Below are positions 41,095 to 48,214 of a DNA stretch of 48,214 nucleotides, in pieces; the stretch's first letter is position 1, and each line of letters starts with the position of its first letter. The notes under the pieces are model-generated. The model did not search any database, was not told where the DNA came from, and was given only the letters and a program-made list of their open reading frames with translations. Origin of the DNA: an archaeon (GTDB taxonomy: Archaea > Asgardarchaeota > Thorarchaeia > Thorarchaeales > Thorarchaeaceae). The translations under genes and the position numbers were made by a program. The stretch spans positions 1-48,214 of the forward strand of contig JAJRZD010000081.1 of NCBI GenBank assembly GCA_024275415.1, read 5' to 3'.

Positions 41095-43692
41095 ATGAAA
41101 AAGCAGACCCCGATGCAGAGGCAGTATCTTGAGCTGAAGAGAAGGTATCCAGATTGTATCCTGATGTTCAGGCTAGGCGACTTTTTCGAGATGTTCAACG
41201 AGGATGCGAAGAAAGCAAGTGAGGTGTTGGACATTGTCCTCACGTCCAGAGGGGAAGGTGTGGACAAGTGGCCCATGTGTGGCGTTCCCCATCATGCGGT
41301 CGACGGGTATATAGCAAAGCTCCTTGGGGCAGGACTCACAGTGGCATTGGCAGATCAGGTAGAAGATGCATCGCAAGCAAGAGGGCTTGTGAAACGCGAT
41401 GTTGTACGAGTGATAACCCCTGGAACTGTCTTGGAGTCCAACATGCTTGATGACACGTCGAACAACTATCTGCTGGCACTGGTAGAGCATTCTGGGACTG
41501 TGGGGCTTGCGGCAGTTGACGTTTCGACGGGCGAGTTCAGCGCAACCGAGATCACAGTGGACATCACTGATGACACGGTCTTGAACGAAGTTTCGAGGCT
41601 GAACCCTTCAGAGATCCTACTCCCTGACTCGCTCAGGAAAGATGCACGACTGACACAGGTGTTCGGTGCGGTGGATGCCCTTCTGACCTACCGTCCTGAT
41701 GTTGACTTCTCTTCGAGATCTGGAGAGGACAGGTTGAAGAAGGATCTCAACGTCACGACATTGGAAGGGTTCGACCTTCACGGTAAGCGAGTAGCAATCG
41801 GCGCAGCGGGGGCGATACTGGCGTATCTTGAGGAGATGCACAAGGGGAACACATCGACGATAACAAGCCTCAGCACGTACTCGATCTCAAAGCACATGAT
41901 AATTGATTCGACAACCCAGCGAAACCTCGAACTAGTCAAGAACGCAAGAGACGGAAGCACACGAGGAACCCTGTTTGAGGTGCTCAACCGCACTAAGACG
42001 CCCATGGGAAAGAGGAGGCTGAAGCAGTGGATGCTACAGCCACTTCAGGACATCCGAGAGATCAATGCTCGGTTGGACGCCGTTGACGAGCTGGCGAGGA
42101 CTGCGGCCTTGAGGGACTCCCTGTCCACCAGCATGAAGCAAGTGGGGGATCTAGAACGAACTGTCAGCCGCATCGTGTTCGGCTCGGGGGGTGCTCGGAA
42201 TCTTGTGTCCTTAAGGAACGCGCTCTTGAAGCTGCCCAAGATCAAGGAGATACTCAGTTCCTGCACTTCAGAGATGTTGACAGAAGCAGAGAGGACTATC
42301 GACCCCCTGACTGAGCTATGCAACACTCTTGTGAAGGCGGTGGTGGATGACCCTCCGGTTTCAGTGAGGGACGGGGGTATGATCAAGGATGGGTACAGTG
42401 CCGACCTCGACATGCTGAAAGGTGGAATCAGCGCCGACAAGAAATGGATTGCGTCATTGCAGGCGCGTGAACGAAGAAGGACTGGGATAAAGTCGCTCAA
42501 GGTGGGATACAATAAGGTCTTCGGCTATTATATCGAGGTGACAAAGGCAAACCTCGACCTTGTTCCCGATGACTACGAACGCAAGCAGACCCTGACCAAC
42601 GCTGAGCGCTTCATCACACCAGAGTTGAAAGAAAAAGAGGCTGCCGTCCTTGCAGGTGAAGACAAGATCAACAAGATGGAATATGACCTGTACGAACGGC
42701 TACGAGAACTCGTACACAACAACCTCCCGGTCTTACGTGGCAATTCTACAGCGATAGCGACAGTGGACGTTCTCTGCTCTCTCGGAGAAGTGGCTGTGAC
42801 TCGGAGATACGTCAGACCGAAGCTGCATGAGGACACGATAATCAGAATCGTTGATGGTAGGCACCCATCGCTGGAGAATATCCTTGGTCCAAACGAGTTC
42901 GTGCCAAACTCACTGGAGATTGGTGATGGGAGCTCCACTCTCATCATCGTCACTGGTCCGAACATGGCAGGGAAAAGCACCTACATGCGTCAGGCCGCAC
43001 TTATCATTCTCATGGCACAAATGGGGTCGTTCGTTCCAGCGAAGAGTGCAGAGGTAGGCATCGTTGACCGGATTTTCACCCGAGTAGGGGCGTTCGACGA
43101 TTTGACAGCACGACAAAGCACGTTTATGGTGGAAATGATCGAAACCGCAAACATCCTCAACAATGCGACAAAACGCAGCTTTGTAATCCTAGATGAGATA
43201 GGCAGGGGAACTTCGACCTTTGATGGAATGGCACTTGCGTGGGCGGTGGCAGAACGGATAGTGTTGATGAAGACCCGAACCCTCTTTGCGACGCATTTCC
43301 ATCAACTCACAGATATGGCAGAGAGGTACCATGGCGTGAAGAATGTCCACACTCTCGCGCGGGAGTCTGGCAACACGATAGTATTCCTTCACAAGGTGGC
43401 AGAAGGGGGAACCGACAGGAGCTATGGCGTGCATGTGGCCGCACTTGCAGGGGTTCCATCAACGGTCGTGAAACGTGCCAAGCAGATACTGGCCACATTA
43501 GAACGCTCGAACTCTGTGAACCTTAATGTTGAGGACTCATCAAGTCAAGATGTGCAGGCCAGTCTTGAGGCTCTCACGCTTGACGACCCGATTGTTGAAC
43601 AGATAAAGCACCTCGACCTTGATAGGATGACACCTATAGATGCCCTCATCAGATTGAAGGAATTCCAAGACGAGGCTAAGAAACGTGGGTAA
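41095..43692 (+). CDS. mutS: DNA mismatch repair protein MutS
   Basis: This 865-residue protein is a full-length MutS1. The N-terminal mismatch-recognition motif is GDFFEMF at 28-34, with the stacking phenylalanine and following glutamate. The connector and lever domains follow, and the ATPase has Walker A TGPNMAGKSTYMRQ near 620, Walker B FVILDEIGRGTSTFDG and FATHFHQL. The length matches bacterial MutS1 (about 850). MutS1 is patchy in archaea and generally thought acquired from bacteria. No mutL is in the window. The start ATG is preceded by GGAG. Confidence 0.95.
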   Translation: MKKQTPMQRQYLELKRRYPDCILMFRLGDFFEMFNEDAKKASEVLDIVLTSRGEGVDKWPMCGVPHHAVDGYIAKLLGAGLTVALADQVEDASQARGLVKRDVVRVITPGTVLESNMLDDTSNNYLLALVEHSGTVGLAAVDVSTGEFSATEITVDITDDTVLNEVSRLNPSEILLPDSLRKDARLTQVFGAVDALLTYRPDVDFSSRSGEDRLKKDLNVTTLEGFDLHGKRVAIGAAGAILAYLEEMHKGNTSTITSLSTYSISKHMIIDSTTQRNLELVKNARDGSTRGTLFEVLNRTKTPMGKRRLKQWMLQPLQDIREINARLDAVDELARTAALRDSLSTSMKQVGDLERTVSRIVFGSGGARNLVSLRNALLKLPKIKEILSSCTSEMLTEAERTIDPLTELCNTLVKAVVDDPPVSVRDGGMIKDGYSADLDMLKGGISADKKWIASLQARERRRTGIKSLKVGYNKVFGYYIEVTKANLDLVPDDYERKQTLTNAERFITPELKEKEAAVLAGEDKINKMEYDLYERLRELVHNNLPVLRGNSTAIATVDVLCSLGEVAVTRRYVRPKLHEDTIIRIVDGRHPSLENILGPNEFVPNSLEIGDGSSTLIIVTGPNMAGKSTYMRQAALIILMAQMGSFVPAKSAEVGIVDRIFTRVGAFDDLTARQSTFMVEMIETANILNNATKRSFVILDEIGRGTSTFDGMALAWAVAERIVLMKTRTLFATHFHQLTDMAERYHGVKNVHTLARESGNTIVFLHKVAEGGTDRSYGVHVAALAGVPSTVVKRAKQILATLERSNSVNLNVEDSSSQDVQASLEALTLDDPIVEQIKHLDLDRMTPIDALIRLKEFQDEAKKRG

Positions 43693-43813
43693 TCAGTACT
43701 GAGCGATAACAAACATCATGGTATACCCATGATGATACTTCAAAAAATCAACCCGCTTGTCGATGACGGTGTCACTAGCAAACAGGTTCGCAGATTGTTT
43801 ACCTTTCAAACAA

Positions 43814-44938
43814 ATGTTTTTTACTATCAATGGACTCGGTGGAGCTATGGCACTCAGCATTACCTTTAGTGCATTGGTACTTCTGGTTTCTACCATCCCT
43901 GTGTTGGTAGCAATCATCATCAGCACAAAGGGTTACATCCAACGCCGTTATTCCGAGTATTTCTACATGTCGATAACATGGATTTTCTTGTGGTGCGGAA
44001 ATCTTCTGATTGGATTGTCCTATCTCACACTCGACCTGTTCATCTATCGTATCGGGATTGTGGTGACAGGCCCAGTACTTTTTGGAATCATCTTCTTGGT
44101 AGACTCGGTTTCACGAAACAACATAGACCCTCGAAAAATCCTCATCGCGACTGCAAGTTCCATAGCGCTTGCGATATATTCGACAGAGCCTGATTCGGTT
44201 ATATTCAACACTTCTGCACTCGGAGAATTGGGACCATCATTGGGAGGTAATTTTGAGATTGCTGGATCAATCACTTTTCTCACCGCGGGACTATTCTGGC
44301 TATACTACATGACATTAATTCACATCCGAGCCCCTGTCCACCTGAAAAGATATTCGCTCATCAGTATGTTAGGTGCGATTGTAGCAGGACCGGGTAGTGT
44401 GATTGCTTTTGTGACAGGTATTGTATGGTTCCTCCCCGGGGTAGATTACCTTCTTATCGCGATTGGGGCACTTTTGACATCTTATGCATTCAGTAGACAG
44501 CCAAAACTTGCATATGTATTACCATTCAAAGTTTTCCGAGTGATAGCGTTTGATGTGGAATCCGGCATTCCTGTCTTCACGTACACATGGGATTCGCGTG
44601 GTCTTGGGGACAGCACACTCTTCACTGGTGCGCTCTCAGGTGTCATCAGTCTGCTGAAGGAATCATTGGGAAGGGGGGTCATAGAACACATCGCATTCCA
44701 AAAGGGAATGCTCCTCATTGACTACATTCCCGATAAGGATATAGGATTCGCCTTAATAGCATCCAAATCAAATGAAACCCTCAAGCTGGCACTAAGACTT
44801 TTCTCCGAGGCATTCATCAATGAGTTCGAGAAGGTATTAGAAGGTGACAGGTCACAGGTGGATCAATATTCAGAGGCATGGCGTCTGATAGATAAAGCAT
44901 TCCCATTTGTTGTGAGTGTGGAATCGGCTTCACGATGA
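43814..44938 (+). CDS. Seven-helix membrane protein with a longin/roadblock-like C-terminal domain
   Basis: This protein of about 374 residues has seven predicted transmembrane helices in its first 240 residues. A soluble C-terminal domain of about 130 follows: FRVIAFDVESGIPVFTYTW, TGALSGVISLLKESLG, EHIAFQKGMLLIDYIPD, GFALIASKSNETLKLALRLF, then an acidic helix. This alternation fits the longin/roadblock-like small-GTPase-associated domains abundant in Asgard archaea. The N-terminal part resembles sensor-type seven-helix domains. I chose ATG 43814; ATG 43847 with GGTGGAG just upstream is an alternative. It may be a membrane platform for a small GTPase such as the one at 46740. Confidence 0.6.
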   Translation: MFFTINGLGGAMALSITFSALVLLVSTIPVLVAIIISTKGYIQRRYSEYFYMSITWIFLWCGNLLIGLSYLTLDLFIYRIGIVVTGPVLFGIIFLVDSVSRNNIDPRKILIATASSIALAIYSTEPDSVIFNTSALGELGPSLGGNFEIAGSITFLTAGLFWLYYMTLIHIRAPVHLKRYSLISMLGAIVAGPGSVIAFVTGIVWFLPGVDYLLIAIGALLTSYAFSRQPKLAYVLPFKVFRVIAFDVESGIPVFTYTWDSRGLGDSTLFTGALSGVISLLKESLGRGVIEHIAFQKGMLLIDYIPDKDIGFALIASKSNETLKLALRLFSEAFINEFEKVLEGDRSQVDQYSEAWRLIDKAFPFVVSVESASR

Positions 44939-45264
44939 ATCTCATCATGACCAAGTTCCCGTGTATTTGACCACTCCCATACTCGTAATCCATTTCACAC
45001 CCACGAGGCTCGGAGAATAAACTGTGATATCATTAAAATTATGATGGCAGGAAACAGGTCTAGTGGTTATACAGATCATTCTATCATCAAGCTGAGAGGA
45101 TATGCCTTGATGCCATTAAGTAATGATGTTTGTTCCTTGAGCAGCAATAGAATGGATTTAGTTTGGACATCATAAACGCCCTCTTATGGTTGGAAAAAAG
45201 TCCCCTTAGAAAGACCTTTAGCACTTGTGCTATTATGTCAAGAAAGGATTAATGAGGTCTTCTA
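44939..45264. other. Spacer with no clear gene
   Basis: This 326-base region separates two plus-strand genes. A 40-odd codon frame from about 45042 (MMAGNRSSGYTDHSIIKLRG) is open, but I see no ribosome binding site or homology that would support it. A TGAGGT ribosome binding site for the next gene lies at 45253-45258. Confidence 0.4.
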
Positions 45265-45612
45265 TTGTCAATTTCCTTAGATGGTGGCGATATTCGGCAA
45301 ATCGACATCAATTATACCGAGAGAAACGAGAACGCTGAAGGTTATGGCGTCGTATTTCTTAGGAACGACGCCTCAGATATTAAGGCATTCCATTTCACCT
45401 TTGTCATCGATATCAACGAGTTCTGTCAGCGTGCCGCAATGCTTGAGATTGCCGCATCTGAGCAGGATTTCGTACTCAACATCCACAAGAAATCGCAGCG
45501 AACCATGGGATTGGAGATCCGCCTAGTAAGTACTTTGATAGGTACGGAGTACAGGAATCTTGCCTGCCCGTCATGTAAGCTGATAAACATCTTTATGGTC
45601 GGCATAGGATAG
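45265..45612 (+). CDS. Hypothetical small protein with one CxxC
   Basis: This 115-residue soluble protein is beta-rich in its first half (YGVVFLRNDASDIKAFHFTF) and ends NLACPSCKLINIFMVGIG, with one CxxC pair. A TTG at 45265 with TGAGGT seven bases upstream is the likely start; an in-frame TGA at 45253 excludes an earlier one, and the ATGs nearby are in other frames. I do not recognise a family. The single CxxC near the end suggests half of a zinc site, possibly completed by a partner. Confidence 0.5.
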   Translation: MSISLDGGDIRQIDINYTERNENAEGYGVVFLRNDASDIKAFHFTFVIDINEFCQRAAMLEIAASEQDFVLNIHKKSQRTMGLEIRLVSTLIGTEYRNLACPSCKLINIFMVGIG

Positions 45613-45707
45613 GTATACTCAGTTATGCTGTCGGTTATTTCTCTTGGTTGATACAATGATAAAGAACATTGCATATGAGTCAGATAGATTGAGTTTCTTC
45701 TGCTCAC

Positions 45708-46574
45708 TCAAAGCATTACTTTGCTCAAATCATCAGAGCTAGTGTATTTTAATGCTTCATTCTTGTGGAGTTCATCAAGTCCAATCAGTAAACGGAACAG
45801 CGATCCACCATTAGCTTCGACTTTCCGTATTAGATTCAAAAGACTTGAGCGCCCATCAAGTTCAGCACTAATTGATGCGATTTCCTTTGCTCCAGTGTCA
45901 TCGGCAAGAACATGTTCACACATGACTTCAAACACGTTTCGCTTCAATATGATCATAGGGGCCAAGGTATTACATCGAGCGACATTCGTAATCAAAGAAA
46001 GCTCAGGTATGGAATTGTGTACCAGCGAGTCTTCTATAAGTTTTAGAACAAGTACCAGCGTTATTGGTGAAAGTGGAGGGAGGTCATCGAGAGCAGCCAA
46101 CGCCTTGGAGAAGAGATCATGGATAAGTTCCTTCTCTTTGTGATCGCTGACAATAAGACGAGCCTTTAACCTACCAGAAGGAGAGGTAATCGTGCCGATT
46201 GTAGGTCCTGCTTCAGAGAGTGAAACTATTGCAACACCTTTGGAATCTGCGAATTCGATACCTTTGATTTTACTCAATTCGCTCAGCAGGTCGGGTAGGG
46301 TTGCCAGTCGATTCAGAGATTCTCGTTCTTTGAGTGCAATGTCAAGGACATCCAGCGTGGCTTCTTCGGATACTACCATTTTATGTCCCTCGATGCCGCG
46401 AATACGAAAGTGTGCATCGATATAGAGGATCATAGAATGGTTGGGTTTGCCGTACTATACTAACACAGAAACAGGGTAAGAGGACGCCTTTTCAACCATC
46501 TCTACTTGGACATCAACATCAATCGCGTCCTTACATATCGGACATGTGGCAGACATCTTCTTCATTTCAGACAT
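45708..46574 (-). pseudogene. Zinc-knuckle-type regulatory protein gene interrupted by an in-frame TAG
   Basis: From ATG 46574 the minus strand encodes MSEMKKMSATCPICKDAIDV to SSYPVSVLV, then TAG at 46455-46457. In the same frame it continues YGKPNHSMILYIDAHFRIRG for 241 more residues from the ATG at 46433. The join reads as one smooth protein (VSVLV, stop, then YGKPNHSMILYID), with a CPIC knuckle at the N-terminus and an alpha/beta body without a recognised domain. It may be a nonsense mutation, a sequencing error, readthrough, or two separate genes. TAG serves as an ordinary stop elsewhere here. If split, the 241-residue part starts at 46433. Confidence 0.55.
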
Positions 46575-46739
46575 GAAACATTACACTTCCAAGATAATTA
46601 GACCATCATGGAAATAGCAAGAATGGACCATTCACATCATCCTTTGGACTAACCCGCATATAGTGATTTTGGTGATAGGCTCAGAGGAAAACAAGGGCCC
46701 AAGGAAGATGGAATATAATGCTGAAAGGGAAAAAAGAAT

Positions 46740-47261
46740 TCAAGTGTCATGCGAGTTGATATCTTTGAGGATTGTAGATATACGTTCCTTTAACTCATCG
46801 ATGTTGTGTCCGGTCTTCGAACTAACGGATATGTAGTCGATTCCACCGAGAATATCGCGGTATCGACGGATCTCTTCTTCGTCGATTCGGTCAGATAAAT
46901 CAGATTTGGTTCCCACAAGCAGTTTTCTCTCAAGAGGGAGATGCATAGTGATACTAGCCCATTCGGCGAGAGCAATTAATGTTCGATATTTAGTGCAGTC
47001 AAAGACCAGTAGTGCAATTTTGGCTCCAACAATAAGGGGTGTCTGAAAAAACCGGAATTGCTCCTGGCCTCCAAAGTCAAAAAGTGATGCTTTAATCATA
47101 TGCGAGTTGTCAGTAGAAATCAGCCATGATTCAACATCAAATCCGACAGTCATTTCCACGTCAATGTAATCGCCAGATATTACTCTCCGGATTAATGTGC
47201 TTTTTCCTACTCCCCCAGCACCAAGAACCACAAGCTTGACCGTTTTGATGTTGTCAGGCAT
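46740..47261 (-). CDS. Small Ras-like GTPase
   Basis: This 173-residue protein has all five GTPase motifs. P-loop GAGGVGKST is at 14-22, a switch I threonine at about 38, DFGGQEQ at 62-68, TKSD at 118-121 and SSK at 147-149. The DxGGQ switch II has a glutamine as in Ras and Arf. There is no C-terminal prenylation cysteine or myristoylation site. The overall form matches the many Ras-family GTPases of Asgard archaea. A TATA box lies close upstream. The longin-like membrane protein at 43814 is a possible partner. Confidence 0.88.
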   Translation of the reverse strand: MPDNIKTVKLVVLGAGGVGKSTLIRRVISGDYIDVEMTVGFDVESWLISTDNSHMIKASLFDFGGQEQFRFFQTPLIVGAKIALLVFDCTKYRTLIALAEWASITMHLPLERKLLVGTKSDLSDRIDEEEIRRYRDILGGIDYISVSSKTGHNIDELKERISTILKDINSHDT

Positions 47262-47281
47262 TCTGACTACTCCATTATGAT

Positions 47282-47290
47282 GTTTATATC
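47282..47290 (-). promoter_or_regulatory. TATA box for the GTPase gene
   Basis: GATATAAAC on the minus strand lies about 25 bases before ATG 47261. GGAGTAG lies between, so both a leaderless and a short-leader transcript are possible. Confidence 0.55.
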
Positions 47291-47558
47291 ATCGCCCATT
47301 TCAGACATGCAATCGCTACTGGAGCGACACCTACATGCTCAGAACAACTCAACGGCTTTCAACGAGCATACAGGTACAAAAACACAACAATTCGCGATAG
47401 ATAAACTTATTCCATTATTTTGAGGTTGTTTAGAAATAAAACTAAGATATCATTTGTGTCAAGAACAGTCACCTAGACTACAACATACTGTCAATAACAA
47501 ACGTATTATAGGACTGCATGACATAGTACAATTTAGCATTTGAGCGTGGGGATTCATC

Positions 47559-47969
47559 ATGGATCGTGATAAGCTTGCAGAGATTTTCGAGAGCCAGATT
47601 GAAATCGAAGAGAAAGCCATCAAGGCGTACGAGGAAGCAATGCAGATGATTGGGAATTTTGCATTCAGACTCGTATTTGAAGAGCTGCTGATGGATTCTC
47701 GAAAACACAAAAGGATTTTTGAGGTGCTCAAGCAACACATTACTCTTCAGCCTTCTGAATGGGATCTAAAACTAAGTAAGAAGATTGGGGAGTATGTATC
47801 TCCTACCGAGATTGAAGCGCACATCAAACTTGAGGAAGATATGATCAGGATAATAAAGGCAACAGCCAAAGATGTCGAAGACGAAACTGTTCGACGTTTG
47901 CTTGAACATGTTCTGGAAGATGAAAACCGTCATCACTCGGTTCTAAAGAAACTTATAGAGCAGATTTGA
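47559..47969 (+). CDS. Ferritin-like/rubrerythrin-like diiron protein
   Basis: This 136-residue protein is a four-helix bundle. Conserved metal-site residues appear in EIEEKAIKAYEEA (helix 1), LMDSRKHKRIFEV (helix 2), EIEAHIKLEEDM (helix 3) and LEDENRHHSVLKKL (helix 4), matching the ExxH spacing of ferritin-like proteins. The rubredoxin CxxC domain of rubrerythrin is absent. The role is probably oxidative stress or iron handling. The ATG at 47559 follows GGGGAT. The 300-base spacer before it is AT-rich with a TATTATAG stretch at 47504-47511. Confidence 0.72.
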   Translation: MDRDKLAEIFESQIEIEEKAIKAYEEAMQMIGNFAFRLVFEELLMDSRKHKRIFEVLKQHITLQPSEWDLKLSKKIGEYVSPTEIEAHIKLEEDMIRIIKATAKDVEDETVRRLLEHVLEDENRHHSVLKKLIEQI

Positions 47970-48132
47970 TTTAACCACCTCTTCTCAGTGAAAAAGTGCA
48001 TGATTAGTCTTGGGTTGTCAATATCTGTACAAAATCTAGACGATCCCGGACATCTTGTTGTGGTGCTTGTATAGTTTCGACGAAACATACTCAGTGAGGG
48101 CATCCATGACACACGTAGGATCTCAGAGTCCA

Positions 48133-48204
48133 CCCAGTGCCGTACTCTGGAAGTACAACACTCTGGTGTCAAAGCTTGTACAACTTACAATAAACGGTAG
48201 GCAA
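48133..48204. repeat. Copy 2 of the diverged 71-base repeat
   Basis: This matches 23992-24062 (blocks CCCAGTGCCGT, ACTCTGGTGTC, TTACAAT, AACGGTAGG). It lies near the window end in a 245-base stretch with no clear gene. One plus-strand frame reads STQCRTLEVQHSGVKACTTY ending NKR and a stop, and could be the tail of a small zinc-binding protein; the start of that frame is blocked by a TAG upstream. Confidence 0.5.
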
Positions 48205-48214
48205 TAGTGTTTCA

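Noticed and set aside
46455..46457. Firm claim of pyrrolysine at the in-frame TAG
   Set aside because: TAG ends several other genes here (for example ccmF and the HEAT gene) and no pyl gene is in the window.
46455..46463. TTAGTATAG as a TATA box for a gene starting at 46433
   Set aside because: The same bases read as coding sequence in frame with both flanks, so I treat the region as one interrupted gene.
1..48214. tRNA, rRNA, CRISPR array or insertion sequence
   Set aside because: I found no cloverleaf-like sequence, no regularly spaced direct repeats and no transposase; this was by eye, so a short or unusual element could be missed.

Overview
The window is about 48 kb of archaeal chromosome, most probably from an Asgard-type archaeon. 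Pointers to archaea are TATA boxes close to start codons, GGTGA/GGAG ribosome binding sites, a geranylgeranyl-reductase-family flavoprotein and a long-chain polyprenyl diphosphate synthase. Pointers to Asgard are a small Ras-like GTPase with a DFGGQ switch II, a membrane protein ending in a longin/roadblock-like domain, and a HEAT-repeat protein. The lineage is an inference; no rRNA or ribosomal protein gene is present.

Layout. Positions 1-2508 (+) carry cytochrome c maturation genes ccmA (cut by the window edge), ccmB, ccmC, a 44-residue ccmD-like gene and ccmE with a CxxxY haem site. After a flavodoxin-fold reductase and a HEAT-repeat protein, the minus strand at 5057-11220 carries ccmF, a large secreted anchored protein, a 59-residue chimeric membrane peptide and a nine-site multihaem cytochrome c. 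Positions 12296-23837 (-) hold a long complex I operon, transcribed nuoA-J-K-C-D-H-I-M'-L-M-N. The nuoB function lies upstream at 25191-27146 as the C-terminal part of a GlcD/lactate-dehydrogenase-type FAD protein. No nuoE, nuoF or nuoG is seen. A CCG-domain iron-sulfur protein is divergent from the fusion.

From 28.6 to 32.8 kb are two FMN split-barrel proteins, a MenA-like prenyltransferase and a polyprenyl diphosphate synthase. From 34.1 to 38.9 kb is a second oxidoreductase operon: a membrane-anchored FAD oxidase, a four-helix membrane protein, another FAD oxidase and a second CCG iron-sulfur protein. The rest holds a geranylgeranyl reductase family protein, a decayed gene, a full-length MutS, Asgard-like regulatory genes, a gene interrupted by an in-frame TAG, a Ras-like GTPase and a ferritin-like protein.

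Read together, the window looks like a respiratory island. FAD oxidases of the hydroxyacid type would pass electrons through CCG iron-sulfur proteins or directly through the fused NuoB into an NADH-independent complex I with four antiporter-like subunits. From there electrons would reach a prenylated quinone (MenA-like enzyme plus polyprenyl synthase) and possibly a membrane-anchored multihaem cytochrome matured by a System I*-like Ccm pathway. The FAD-NuoB fusion is the strongest candidate for an undescribed system. Several decayed or chimeric secreted-protein genes show active gene turnover here.
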